Source: Pectobacterium peruviense (GTDB lineage Bacteria; Pseudomonadota; Gammaproteobacteria; Enterobacterales; Enterobacteriaceae). From it: a DNA stretch of 64,000 nucleotides. The stretch lies in the NCBI RefSeq assembly GCF_002847345.1, contig NZ_LXFV01000015.1:1-64000 (forward strand), given 5' to 3'. Shown piece after piece: positions 19,973-30,453 of this stretch. The notes under the pieces were generated by a model that saw only the letters and a list, made by a program, of their open reading frames with translations, was not told the DNA's origin and made no database searches. How positions within the stretch are numbered: position 1 is the stretch's first letter; every line of letters starts with the position of its first letter. The position numbers and the translations under genes were made by a program.

Positions 19973-20687
19973 TAATTTATGGGCCATAGTACCTGCCAGA
20001 TGTGGCTCTAAAGGTTTTCCTGGGAAGAATATATATCCATTAGATAACACGCCCCTTCTTGCACATTCAATTATGTTTGCGAAGTCATTGCCATTTGTAA
20101 ATAAAGTCATTCTTTCTACTGATAGTGATGAATACTCTGTTATAGGAAAAAAATACGGTGCTGAGATTCCTTTTCTTAGGAGCTCTAATGCAGCAAAAGA
20201 TGACTCTATGGAGGAGGATGTTCTTTTAGATATTTTAAACCAATGTATAGTAAATGAAATCACACCTCCCGACCATATTCTTTGGCTACGCCCAACACAT
20301 CCTTTTAGAGATAAAAAAACATTCTTAGACGCATATGAAAAATATCGCACTGAAGAATTTAGCTCTATTTGCGTTGTTACAAGAGAAGACCCTAGAATAT
20401 TTAAAGAAAACAATCATATATTGACACCATTAATAAAAGAGTTTGAAGACCGTTCTATGGTTAGACGACAGGATTGTGAACCGTCATTTAGGATATTCTC
20501 AGGTGAATTATTTAAGTTTCCAGAAAAATATGAAAAGAAATTTTTAGGAGAAAAAATTGGTTATGTTGTTTCCCCAGACGTTTGCAAATTTGATATAGAC
20601 TACAAAGAAGATATAGATTATATGAATTATTTGCTGTCTACAGAAAATGGAAGGGTAATATATGGTTCATACCTTAACGAGTATTAA
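19941..20687 (+). CDS. CMP-sugar (acylneuraminate-type) cytidylyltransferase, NeuA-like
   Basis: This enzyme activates a nonulosonic acid with CTP to its CMP form. The N-terminus WAIVPARCGSKGFPGKNI is the NeuA/KdsB-type nucleotide-binding motif. LRPTHPFRDKKTFLDA, VVTREDPRIFKENN, and the C-terminal FDIDYKEDIDYMNYLL with metal-binding Asp residues also fit acylneuraminate cytidylyltransferases. The length of 248 aa is slightly above NeuA-like single-domain enzymes. It overlaps the NeuB-like gene by 32 bases; AAGGTG upstream would also suit the GTG at 19947. With the NeuB-like synthase it defines a nonulosonate-type activation pathway. The exact sugar is not readable from sequence. Confidence 0.85.
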   Translation: MKVNIINIENNNLWAIVPARCGSKGFPGKNIYPLDNTPLLAHSIMFAKSLPFVNKVILSTDSDEYSVIGKKYGAEIPFLRSSNAAKDDSMEEDVLLDILNQCIVNEITPPDHILWLRPTHPFRDKKTFLDAYEKYRTEEFSSICVVTREDPRIFKENNHILTPLIKEFEDRSMVRRQDCEPSFRIFSGELFKFPEKYEKKFLGEKIGYVVSPDVCKFDIDYKEDIDYMNYLLSTENGRVIYGSYLNEY

Positions 20688-20698
20688 CACAGCCCCCT

Positions 20699-21183
20699 TG
20701 TCATCCCGCCTAAAAATGAATCCAGAGGGCGCCAAAATGACAAATGAAACGTATTTCCTCAGAACGTAAATTTCTCGTGTGAATAAACTGCCCGTGCCAG
20801 TTGGGCTGGTAGCCTACCGCGATATTGAGCACCTGGCAACACTGGCAAATAAAGGGATTTATCTGGCGAGTAAATCGACCTTTTATCGAGTACTGTGTCA
20901 CCATGGAGAAGTTCACCACAGCAGTCATCACATCAAGTAGAGTCGAGTAAAACCACCAACCACGCTCAGGGTGTGGGCGTGGGACATCACCTTGGTGCGG
21001 GGCTGTTGCAGCGGCATACAAAAGCGTTGTTGGTACACCGAGGTTTATCAAGTGGCGAGAGTAGCAACCCAAATATTGTTCACAGCAGACGCGAAACTGG
21101 CAATGGCAGAAAAGCGTGACGTTAAATCCAAAGCGGGAAAAGCAAGCCTCGCAGGTTAATTTAAGGCTACAACTGCATTGACA
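20699..21183 (+). pseudogene. Remnant of an IS3-family element (orfB fragments)
   Basis: Degenerate transposase pieces occur in shifting frames. From about 20745 the frame reads KRISSERKFLV. From 20788 it gives LATLANKGIYLASKSTFYRVL, the conserved IS3 orfB segment, ending at a stop near 20940. A frame with PPTTLRVWAWDIT holds the W-x-WDIT motif at the start of the DDE core. From about 21090 RNWQWQKSVTLNPKRE matches the usual orfB C-terminus. The catalytic middle and nearly all of orfA are deleted. TGTCA at 20699 and TGACA at 21179-21183 may be what remains of the terminal repeats, but five bases are weak evidence. It separates the cytidylyltransferase from the next transferase gene. Confidence 0.75.
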
Positions 21184-21269
21184 CTTACTGACATAACCTT
21201 CTTGTCATGTAAAATAAAATGTCATCAATAATTAAAATAGCATATAACTAAAAAAGTGATAATGGAATA

Positions 21270-22523
21270 ATGTATAAAAAATACCTAAAAAATAGAAAGG
21301 AAATGTCTCTTATTTATAATGGATATAATTTATCCAACATAATGTCTTTTGATATAGCATGCCTATCTTATGGACAGAAGAAATCATTCCGAAAACATTT
21401 AATCAACATCTTTTTTGCGCAAAAAATATCCATTCCATTATTTAATGATGATATTTTATTTAGCATGGGCCCATATGGAAAAAGAGTGGATTATAATGAA
21501 ATTATACATCATGCAATGTCTGAGGTTGATATTAAAAACACATTCAAGATGGAGGAAAAACCAAAACTTGAATTTTTATTCTCTCTTAAAGGATTTAAAT
21601 TTACGATATTAGAATTCTTTAAAAGGAAGATAGATCTACCAATTAAAAGCAAATTAATATTATTCCTAACCATGCTACACTATATAAATACCATAGAGTT
21701 GTTACAAAAAGAAACAATCTCATGGAAATACAAAAAATATTGTAGTTTTTGTAGCTCATTACCTTTGGAAGCTATTATTGATAATTATTTTAGATTACAT
21801 AACGTCACAACATATACCCTGCAACATGCTATTTACTCATTTCCTAACATACCTCAAATAGACATTATCACTCTCGACAATATGCCTTCTGATTATATAT
21901 TATGTTGGGGGGAATACACAAAGGATGAGTTTTTAAGGTACGGTAGCATCCCCCCAGCGAAGATAAAAATTAGTGGGTATCCGCATCCAATAAAAAAACT
22001 CTCACCATACGAAATAAAAGGTAGATGTAGAATTTTATTCTTATGTTCTAGAAAAACTTATAGCGATGAGAACATTAAAATAATTAGCATCATATCTTCT
22101 TGCCTTAACGAAATAGATATTGACGTCACAATAAAACCGCACCCTGGGTTAGATATAGAAGAATATAGAAAAATATCAGAGTCATTCGGATTAAAATTTT
22201 ATGAGTCTAGCTCTGTGAGTGATGCTCTAAATTCGAAAGAATTTGATATTGTCATTACTTATAATTCGACTGCATATTATGATGCTTATATGAACAATGT
22301 AATTGCATTAAAATACAAAAATGATAGAAATGAAATAAATTTCGACATTATGGAAAATGACAGTTTCTCCTCCAAGGCTGAGTTATTAGCTAAATTAAAA
22401 ATAATAATAGAAGAATCTAATAATGAAAACACATGGATTAATATAAAAAATAAATTACATTATGCCACTGGGTATGGAATAAATAATTATTCTGATTCCT
22501 TTACGCCTTCAGTACCATCATAA
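21270..22523 (+). CDS. Putative GT-B surface-carbohydrate transferase (sialyltransferase/capsule-transferase-like)
   Basis: This 417-residue AT-rich protein is not assigned to a named family. Its C-terminal half reads like a GT-B donor domain: ILFLCSRKTYSDENIKI, then IKPHPGLDIEEY with an HP motif, and DIVITYNSTAYYDAYMNNV with an N-S-T motif. HP and Ser/Thr motifs in this order occur in bacterial sialyltransferases and in CDP-glycerol/capsule transferases. The N-terminal half has TYTLQHAIYSFPNIP and SDYILCWGEYTKDEFLRYG, the usual QHG/W-G pattern before the linker. Its location after NeuB- and NeuA-like genes makes it the natural candidate for transferring the CMP-activated sugar to the core. 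Specificity is inferred. Confidence 0.62.
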   Translation: MYKKYLKNRKEMSLIYNGYNLSNIMSFDIACLSYGQKKSFRKHLINIFFAQKISIPLFNDDILFSMGPYGKRVDYNEIIHHAMSEVDIKNTFKMEEKPKLEFLFSLKGFKFTILEFFKRKIDLPIKSKLILFLTMLHYINTIELLQKETISWKYKKYCSFCSSLPLEAIIDNYFRLHNVTTYTLQHAIYSFPNIPQIDIITLDNMPSDYILCWGEYTKDEFLRYGSIPPAKIKISGYPHPIKKLSPYEIKGRCRILFLCSRKTYSDENIKIISIISSCLNEIDIDVTIKPHPGLDIEEYRKISESFGLKFYESSSVSDALNSKEFDIVITYNSTAYYDAYMNNVIALKYKNDRNEINFDIMENDSFSSKAELLAKLKIIIEESNNENTWINIKNKLHYATGYGINNYSDSFTPSVPS

Positions 22524-22651
22524 GAATCACATAAAAATAGAAATATATTAAATCTTTGAGTCTATGAAGAGATATCATTCTTATAACTCATAGCAATCGC
22601 CTCACGAACCCGATAAAATCCCCCCAGCGATAACCGATAACAGTAGATCTT

Positions 22652-23929
22652 ATGTTACAAACTCTCTACACCATCATCCTGTACCTCATCCAGCCGTTGA
22701 TTTGGCTTCGCCTGTGGCTTCGTGGCCGCAAGGCTCCTGCCTATCGTCGGCGCTGGGGTGAACGCTACGGTTTTTGTGCAGAGAAGGTTAAACCAGACGG
22801 CATCATGCTGCATTCGGTCTCAGTGGGTGAAACGCTGGCTGCCATCCCTCTGGTTAGAGCATTACGCCATCGTTATCCTAATCTGCCGATCACAGTAACA
22901 ACTATGACACCGACCGGTTCCGAGCGCGTGCGTTCCGCTTTTGGCGATACGGTCTATCACGTTTATCTGCCTTATGATTTGCCCTGTGCCCTGAAGCGCT
23001 TCTTTGATCAGGTCCGTCCAAAAATCGTCATCATTATGGAAACCGAACTCTGGCCAAACCTGATCGCGGAGTTGCATAAACGAGAAATTCCACTGGTTAT
23101 TGCAAATGCCCGACTGTCAGAGCGCTCTGCGGCGGGTTATAAAAAGATCGGCAAACTCATGCGCCATATTTTGCAGCGCATTACCCTCGTCGCCGCACAG
23201 AATCAGGAAGACGGTAATCGATTTATCGATCTTGGCCTGAAGCGCTCAAGCCTGAAAGTGACCGGCAGCCTCAAATTTGATATCTCCGTAACGCCAGAGT
23301 TGGCAGCACGAGCGATTACACTGCGTCGACAATGGGCGCCACATCGCCCAGTGTGGATCGCTACCAGCACGCACGAAGGTGAAGAAGCGATCGTTCTGGC
23401 GGCTCACCGACAGCTGCTTGCCACCTACCCCGACTTATTATTGATTCTTGTGCCTCGCCACCCGGAACGTTTCTCCACCACGCAGGCGTTAGCAGAAAAC
23501 CTGGGGTTCACCTACACGCTACGCAGCAGCGGTGAACAGCCTTCTGCAAGCACTCAGGTGGTTATCGGGGATACCATGGGCGAACTGATGCTGTTGTACG
23601 GCATTGCCGATCTGGCGTTTGTGGGTGGAAGTTTGGTTGAACGAGGCGGACATAATCCGTTAGAAGCCGCAGCCCACGCGATTCCGGTATTGATGGGGCC
23701 ACATACTTTCAATTTCAAAGACATCTGCAACAAGCTAGATCAGGCCGACGGGTTGATTACCGTGACCGATGCAGATTCACTTGGAAGAGAAGTGGGAAAA
23801 CTGCTCGCTGACGAAGACTATCGCCTCTACTATGGTCGACACGCCGTAGAAGTATTACACCAAAATCAGGGTGCACTACAGATGCTGCTAACGCTACTGG
23901 AGCCTTATTTACCTCAGCGGACACAGTGA
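22652..23929 (+). CDS. waaA: 3-deoxy-D-manno-octulosonic acid transferase (Kdo transferase)
   Basis: WaaA transfers Kdo residues from CMP-Kdo to lipid IVA and is essential for the LPS inner core. A single N-terminal membrane anchor (about residues 3-22) is followed by the GT30 motif LHSVSVGETLAAIPL with the catalytic Glu. METELWPNLI, ATSTHEGEE, VPRHPERF and the donor site GGSLVERGGHNPLEAAAH are also present. The length of 425 aa is normal. GC content returns to the backbone level here. It is followed by coaD, the conserved enterobacterial pair. Confidence 0.97.
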   Translation: MLQTLYTIILYLIQPLIWLRLWLRGRKAPAYRRRWGERYGFCAEKVKPDGIMLHSVSVGETLAAIPLVRALRHRYPNLPITVTTMTPTGSERVRSAFGDTVYHVYLPYDLPCALKRFFDQVRPKIVIIMETELWPNLIAELHKREIPLVIANARLSERSAAGYKKIGKLMRHILQRITLVAAQNQEDGNRFIDLGLKRSSLKVTGSLKFDISVTPELAARAITLRRQWAPHRPVWIATSTHEGEEAIVLAAHRQLLATYPDLLLILVPRHPERFSTTQALAENLGFTYTLRSSGEQPSASTQVVIGDTMGELMLLYGIADLAFVGGSLVERGGHNPLEAAAHAIPVLMGPHTFNFKDICNKLDQADGLITVTDADSLGREVGKLLADEDYRLYYGRHAVEVLHQNQGALQMLLTLLEPYLPQRTQ

Positions 23930-23954
23930 AACAAGTTACCGAGATTGTGAATAA

Positions 23955-24455
<501 letters not shown>

Positions 24456-24460
24456 GACCG

Positions 24461-25450
24461 TTATTTTTTCTTTGAATATTGGTAAACCGTAAAATAAAAA
24501 CGCAAGGCATACCAAAAATCATTAAATGACGTCATTCCCTTGAATAAATTCCCACCAATACCCGTAGCGATAAATTTTTCAGCTAGCTGTTGCCGGATAA
24601 CAGGCGATGATATTTTTTTACGCAAAAGCCCAAACAAATGACGACTCTCTCGATTGGCATGACGAATTAATGCTTTATTTAAAATAACGTTGTCTTTTTT
24701 CAGGCTAGCAAGATCAATCAGGCCATGCATGATGTCAATATAACTATTTGCTCTGCGTGATATTTTCTCAACCGACACGGATTTTGTGATCGAATTCGTA
24801 TTGCCCATTCGATAGCCATAAGCTACTTTTTCACAGAAACCTACTCGTTTAACTACCAGCGCTAAATTTGCCGTCCATAGAATATCCTCATGCATCATAT
24901 CTGAAATAAAGCTTAAATTGTTCAATGAGATGATATCGCGACGTATTAGCTGCAACCATGCAAAGTGGTACCATTCGTTATGTTTCACACTACGAATAAT
25001 CCACTCATCTCCGCTGATTACCTCACCCCATGGTTGCTTCGTCTGAATTGGTTCTTTTACTTCTTGTTCTGGGTTTTCATTAAACTTGAAACCATTACCT
25101 ATCAATAGATCGAGGCGTTGTTCCTTAGCTTTTTCAAGCCATGTTGATAGCGTATCTTTTTCCAACCAGTCATCGCCATCAACAAATGCAATCCACTCTC
25201 CATTGGCGTGTCGGATACCTGTATTTCTTGCCTCAGACAGCCCTTTATTTTCTTGACTGATAATAATCAGGTTCGTAACCGACTTGCCGATCTCATTCAG
25301 TTTTACAAGACTGTCATCTGTGGAACCATCATTCACCGCAATAATTTCGAAAGAGACATTGGCCTGAGCAAGTAACGACGAAAAAAGAGGCTCTATGTAC
25401 TCTTCACAGTTACAGATAGGAACAATGACGCTGATATCCACACGACTCAT
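24461..25450 (-). CDS. Family 2 glycosyltransferase
   Basis: This inverting GT-A enzyme of family GT2 begins ISVIVPICNCEEYIEPLFSSL, with NDGSTDDSL and the DXD site AFVDGDDWLE. Conserved QENKGLSEARNTGIRHA follows the usual donor-site order. A downstream FISDMMHEDILWTA matches the ED acceptor-site motif. The C-terminal about 100 residues are basic. It lies beside coaD at the end of the LPS locus but on the opposite strand, so it may add a core or surface sugar. It is not the short WaaE-type enzyme found near waaA in other genera. Acceptor unknown. Confidence 0.85.
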   Translation of the reverse strand: MSRVDISVIVPICNCEEYIEPLFSSLLAQANVSFEIIAVNDGSTDDSLVKLNEIGKSVTNLIIISQENKGLSEARNTGIRHANGEWIAFVDGDDWLEKDTLSTWLEKAKEQRLDLLIGNGFKFNENPEQEVKEPIQTKQPWGEVISGDEWIIRSVKHNEWYHFAWLQLIRRDIISLNNLSFISDMMHEDILWTANLALVVKRVGFCEKVAYGYRMGNTNSITKSVSVEKISRRANSYIDIMHGLIDLASLKKDNVILNKALIRHANRESRHLFGLLRKKISSPVIRQQLAEKFIATGIGGNLFKGMTSFNDFWYALRFYFTVYQYSKKK

Positions 25451-25501
25451 AATATCCTCTGAAACACCCTATTTTTGAGATAAAAAACTGAGCAAATAGT
25501 A

Positions 25502-26311
25502 TTAACGCTGACAGCGACGGCAAAAAAATGTACTGCGCTGCCCATGTTTCGCGGTTTCTATCGGCGTGCCACATGTCCGACAAGGTTCACCATTACGACC
25601 ATAGACTCGCAGCTCCTGCGCGAAATAACCGGGTTTGCCATCTGATTGCAAAAAGTCACGCAGCGTCGTGCCACCCTGCTCAATCGAAAGCTGTAATACC
25701 TGTTTAATCACGCGAACCAATACGGCTGCATCGTTTTCATTTAACGATCCGGTAGCTCTGTCAGGGTGGATACCCGCAGCAAACAGCGATTCGCTCGCGT
25801 AAATATTACCTACGCCAACTACTACTTTGTTATCCATAATCCACTGCTTGATTGCTGTTTTTTTACCGCGTGACGCCTGATAAAGGTAATCTGCAGAGAA
25901 TTCCGCCTCTAACGGTTCCGGCCCCAGATGCGCCAATACCGAGCTGGTTTCGAGGTTATCCGTCCACAGCCAGGCACCAAAACGCCGAGGGTCGGTGTAA
26001 CGCAGCACCTTACCGCTGTCCATCACCAAATCGACGTGATCGTGCTTTTCCGGCTCGCTATATTCCGGCAGCACCCGCAAGCTACCAGACATGCCGAGAT
26101 GCACGATAATCCAGCCATGTGTAAGTTCAATTAACAGATACTTCGCCCGCCGGCGCACGCTTAGCACTGGCTCATCGCTCAGTGAAAGAATCTCAGCCGA
26201 TACTGGCCAGCGCAGGCGCGCGTTCCTCACTTCCGCGTAAAGGATGGTATGACCAACGAGATACGGTGAAATACCCCGACGACTGGTTTCAACCTCAGGT
26301 AATTCAGGCAT
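25502..26311 (-). CDS. mutM: Formamidopyrimidine-DNA glycosylase
   Basis: MutM (Fpg) removes 8-oxoguanine and other oxidised purines and cleaves the abasic site. The N-terminal catalytic [13 protein letters not shown] (Pro1 after Met removal), the H2TH region ending [17 protein letters not shown], and the C-terminal zinc finger with CRTCG...FFCRRCQR are all present. At 269 aa it matches E. coli. It is separated from rpmG upstream on the same strand by an intrinsic terminator. Confidence 0.97.
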   Translation of the reverse strand: MPELPEVETSRRGISPYLVGHTILYAEVRNARLRWPVSAEILSLSDEPVLSVRRRAKYLLIELTHGWIIVHLGMSGSLRVLPEYSEPEKHDHVDLVMDSGKVLRYTDPRRFGAWLWTDNLETSSVLAHLGPEPLEAEFSADYLYQASRGKKTAIKQWIMDNKVVVGVGNIYASESLFAAGIHPDRATGSLNENDAAVLVRVIKQVLQLSIEQGGTTLRDFLQSDGKPGYFAQELRVYGRNGEPCRTCGTPIETAKHGQRSTFFCRRCQR

Positions 26312-26491
26312 GCGCGTCTCCTGATAAAGGTGGCTACATTAGCATAAACAAAAGGATACCATCAGTGACGACCCGCAAGACAGGGGATGCGAAGGGAAAC
26401 AACGCTATCGCTGACATATTTTACCCACAGCGATTAAAACAAATCAGTTAAGACAAATCGACACGTGCCTGACGGACAAATGCCAAAAAAA

Positions 26492-26511
26492 AACCCAGCC
26501 AAGGCTGGGTT
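26492..26511 (-). terminator. Intrinsic terminator after rpmBG
   Basis: AACCCAGCC-AA-GGCTGGGTT is a perfect 9-base stem flanked by A-runs on the left and T-runs on the right. It can therefore terminate in both directions. It lies 20 bases beyond the rpmG stop. Confidence 0.92.
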
Positions 26512-26530
26512 TTTCATAAAGGAGCAAAAA

Positions 26531-26701
<171 letters not shown>

Positions 26702-26709
26702 TCAGTTCC

Positions 26710-26967
<258 letters not shown>

Positions 26968-27011
26968 TCAGCTCGAGCTTCGTATAGGGTTTGGCCGCCT
27001 CGTCAGGCTTT

Positions 27012-27078
27012 AGAGCCCATCTCAGCAACTTCACTGAAAAGACTCTGTCATCAGGATAAACCTGCTGAGATAGGCTCT
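27012..27078 (-). promoter_or_regulatory. Large stem-loop in the rpmB upstream region
   Basis: AGAGCCCATCTCAGCA (27012-27027) pairs with TGCTGAGATAGGCTCT (27063-27078), with 15 of 16 positions complementary, around a 35-base loop. It lies 66-132 bases upstream of the rpmB start on the minus strand, so it could form in the rpmBG leader RNA if transcription starts beyond it. A role in ribosomal-protein autoregulation is a guess; a terminator of radC would also fit the position. Confidence 0.5.
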
Positions 27079-27183
27079 TAACGCCACACCCAAGATTCTC
27101 AAAGGTGGCGTAGTATACGCTCTGAAGCGTAAGTGCTCAAGTCCCGAACAGCTAAAGATCCCATTGGATCGCGGAAATATCTG

Positions 27184-27849
27184 TCAAATCCAACCGCGCT
27201 CGGCAAAAGAAACGTATTCACCATGCCCAATGACTAAATGATCGAGCACGCGGATCTCCATTAACAGGCACGCTTTGACAATCTGTTCGGTTATCGCACG
27301 GTCAGCCTGACTCGGCTCCGCTTTTCCCGACGGGTGATTATGCGCCAAAATCAGCGCAGCGGCATTCGCCTTTAGCGCTTCACGCACAATTTCACGTGGG
27401 TGCACTTCCACACTGCTAATCGTACCAACAAACATCTCCTGATGGCGAATAACGTGATGCTGATTGTCTAAAAACAGAACTAAGAAGACCTCGCGTTCAC
27501 GTCGCGACAATAGCAACTGCAAATATTGCCCCGTCATTTCCGGGTTCAGCATGGCATCTTCTTTCGCCAGACGAGAGAAAAACAGCCGCCGCGACAGTTC
27601 TGCGATCGCCTTGATTTGCGTATATTTTGATATCCCTACCCCTCTGGCGTTATGGAACGCGGACTGCTCGGCCGTCATCAGTTGATATAACGACCCAAAC
27701 TGTGCCAACAAATTCTCTGCCAACTGCATCACATGCACACCGGGTAACCCTGTGCGTAAAAAAATCGCCAACAGTTCGGCATCCGTCAGTGATTCCGCAC
27801 CTAAACGCACCAGTTTTTCACGCGGTGCCAATCCCTTTTCCCAACCCAT
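27184..27849 (-). CDS. radC: RadC-family JAB domain protein (YicR)
   Basis: The protein has an N-terminal helix-hairpin-helix region ([29 protein letters not shown]). A C-terminal JAMM/MPN domain has the metal motif [16 protein letters not shown] and a conserved upstream Glu. The cellular role is unclear despite the radC name. At 221 aa it matches the E. coli YicR copy. Its place between rpmB and coaBC is the conserved enterobacterial order. It is divergent from coaBC. Confidence 0.95.
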   Translation of the reverse strand: MGWEKGLAPREKLVRLGAESLTDAELLAIFLRTGLPGVHVMQLAENLLAQFGSLYQLMTAEQSAFHNARGVGISKYTQIKAIAELSRRLFFSRLAKEDAMLNPEMTGQYLQLLLSRREREVFLVLFLDNQHHVIRHQEMFVGTISSVEVHPREIVREALKANAAALILAHNHPSGKAEPSQADRAITEQIVKACLLMEIRVLDHLVIGHGEYVSFAERGWI

Positions 27850-28032
27850 CAGTCTCTCCCTGTACCGCTCGACGGCATCATGTCACGCCCGCAAAAACAG
27901 GGCGATATCGGCGATAAAAGGCTGCGAAGCGCTTCGCAATCTTCTTAGAGAAACCACAGCAACGACCTTAAGATTCCTATCTGGCCTCAAGATTATGGTA
28001 AAATGGCGCCTCTTCTGACTTTCAATCGGACC

Positions 28033-29280
28033 ATGATGATGACGGAATTTTCCAGCCTGAATGCACTCTCCGGCAAACGGATCGTGCTCGGTATCAGCGG
28101 CGGTATCGCGGCGTACAAGTGCCCGGAACTGGTGCGGCGCCTGCGCGATGGCGGAGCCGACGTACGAGTTGTCATGACATCTGCCGCTAAAGCTTTCATC
28201 ACTCCACTGACGCTACAAGCCGTCTCTGGCTACCCCGTATCAGACGATCTGCTTGACCCCGCAGCAGAAGCCTCAATGGGTCACATTGAGCTGGGGAAAT
28301 GGGCTGATTTAGTCATTCTTGCCCCGGCCACCGCCGACCTGATCGCTCGAGTCGCCGCTGGCATGGCGAACGACCTGCTGACCACTATTTGCCTGGCAAC
28401 ATCTGCCCCTATCGCCGTTGTCCCTGCGATGAATCAGCAGATGTATCGCGCAGAGCCTACGCAGGACAACTTGCGCACGCTGGCAGCACGAGGTTTACCG
28501 ATCTGGGGGCCAGATAGCGGCAGTCAGGCGTGTGGCGATGTTGGGCCGGGCCGCATGATCGACCCGATGAACATTGTTGGGCTGGCGCAGCGTCATTTTT
28601 CTGCCATCAACGATCTGCAACATCTGAACATTCTGGTCACCGCCGGGCCTACGAGAGAAGCGCTGGATCCGGTTCGCTTCATCACTAACCACAGCTCTGG
28701 GAAAATGGGCTTTGCTATCGCGCAGGCCGCTGCCGCTCGTGGCGCTAACGTCACACTGGTAAGCGGCCCCGTCTCGCTTGCTACACCGCAGGGCGTCACG
28801 CGTATTGATGTCGGCAGCGCGCTGGAGATGGAACACGCGGTGATGGAACACGCGGCGCAGCAGCAGATTGTTATCGGCTGTGCTGCGGTGGCAGACTATC
28901 GCGCCAAACACATCGCTGACGAAAAGATTAAAAAACAGAATCAGCAGGGTGATGAAATGACTCTCACTCTGGTCAAAAATCCAGATATTATCGCTGGTGT
29001 CGCAGCAATGACGAAAAATCGTCCTTATGTTGTCGGGTTTGCTGCCGAAACCCAGAATGTGGAAGAATACGCTCGGCAAAAACTGGCACGTAAAAAGCTG
29101 GACCTGATTTGCGCAAACAACGTCTCTCTTTCCGGGCATGGTTTTAACAGTGAAACCAATGCGTTACACCTTTTTTGGCAAGGTGGAAACACGCCGTTGC
29201 CGCAGTGCGACAAGCGTCTTCTTGGCCAAAAATTAATCGACGAGATTATCAGCCGTTATGATGAAAAAAATCGACGTTAA
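28033..29280 (+). CDS. coaBC: Bifunctional phosphopantothenoylcysteine decarboxylase/phosphopantothenate-cysteine ligase
   Basis: CoaBC couples cysteine to 4'-phosphopantothenate and decarboxylates the product in CoA synthesis. The N-terminal FMN-dependent decarboxylase has [27 protein letters not shown] and the catalytic Cys in [13 protein letters not shown]. The C-terminal ligase has [27 protein letters not shown] and VVGFAAET. Three consecutive ATGs occur at 28033-28041; the first is used, giving about 415 aa. The frame extends upstream without conserved sequence. The 3' end overlaps dut by 23 bases, as in E. coli. Confidence 0.96.
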
Positions 29281-29716
29281 GATTGTTGACCCACGCGTTG
29301 GGCAGCAATTTCCGTTACCAACCTACGCTACACCGGGCTCTGCTGGGCTCGATCTGCGTGCTTGTCTGGATCAGGCAATTGAACTCAAAGCAGGGGAAAC
29401 GACCCTGATTCCAACCGGGCTGGCGATTCACATTGCCGACACCGGACTGGCGGCGGTTATCCTTCCTCGTTCTGGATTGGGTCACAAGCACGGTGTCGTG
29501 CTGGGGAATCTGGTTGGGCTGATTGATTCGGACTACCAGGGACAACTGATGGTTTCCGTTTGGAACCGTGGACAACAAACGTTTACGGTTGAACCGGGTG
29601 AACGCATCGCGCAGATGGTTTTTGTGCCCGTCGTTCAGGCTGAATTCAATCTGGTCGAAGATTTCGTCGGCAGCGAACGTGGAGAAGGCGGCTTCGGCCA
29701 CTCCGGCCGTAGCTAA
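29258..29716 (+). CDS. dut: Deoxyuridine triphosphatase
   Basis: Dut hydrolyses dUTP to dUMP, keeping uracil out of DNA and feeding dTMP synthesis. The conserved dUTPase motifs appear in order: [43 protein letters not shown] and the C-terminal [12 protein letters not shown]. At 152 aa it matches the trimeric family. It overlaps coaBC and precedes slmA. Confidence 0.97.
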
Positions 29717-29841
29717 CGCGCTCCAGCCACCCCATAGTGTAAAGAATTCATATAAGCCGCAGCGCCTATCCAAAAGGGAATGGCGACTGTGGCACTACTG
29801 GGTGCTTGTCAGTCCAATATTTAGCAAGGGTCTTTTCAGAC

Positions 29842-30438
29842 ATGGCAGAAAAAGAAAATACGAAAAGGAATCGCCGCGAGGAAATTTTGCAGGCGCTGGC
29901 GCAGATGCTGGAATCCAGCGACGGTAGCCAACGCATCACTACGGCAAAACTGGCTGCGAACGTCGGCGTGTCCGAAGCGGCGCTCTATCGGCATTTCCCC
30001 AGTAAAACGCGGATGTTTGATAGCCTGATTGAATTTATTGAGGATAGCCTAACCACCCGCATTAACCTGATTCTGCAAGATGAAAAAGAAACGTTTAATC
30101 GTCTTCGTCTGATTTTGCTGCTTATTTTAGGATTTGCGGAACGGAATCCAGGTTTGACTCGTATCATGACAGGGCATGCGCTGATGTTTGAACAGGATCG
30201 CTTGCAGGGGCGTATTAACCAGCTGTTTGAGCGTATTGAATCACAGCTGCGTCAGGTATTGCGCGAGCATAAGCTACGCGACGGGAAAGGTTTCCAGCAT
30301 GATGAAACGCTGCTGGCCAGCCAGCTGTTAGCGTTTTGCGAAGGGATGCTGTCACGCTTTATTCGCTCTGAATTCCGCTATCGTCCGACGCAAGAATTTG
30401 ACACCCGCTGGCCGCTTTTGGCCGCACAACTTAACTAA
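29842..30438 (+). CDS. slmA: Nucleoid occlusion factor SlmA
   Basis: SlmA is a TetR-fold DNA-binding protein that blocks FtsZ ring assembly over the nucleoid. The N-terminal [20 protein letters not shown] and helix-turn-helix [21 protein letters not shown] are near-invariant. The start at 29842 gives 198 aa, exactly the family length; the frame extends further upstream without conserved sequence. It ends ahead of an expanded ERIC and converges on pyrE. Confidence 0.97.
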
Positions 30439-30453
30439 ACGCCCCTATTAGTT

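Noticed and set aside
20710-21072. Minus-strand open frame in the IS remnant
   Set aside because: The plus strand carries transposase motifs; the minus frame is incidental.
24461-25450. Assignment of the GT2 gene as waaE
   Set aside because: WaaE is shorter and lies between waaA and coaD in other genera; this protein is about 330 aa with an extra C-terminal domain and lies on the other strand.
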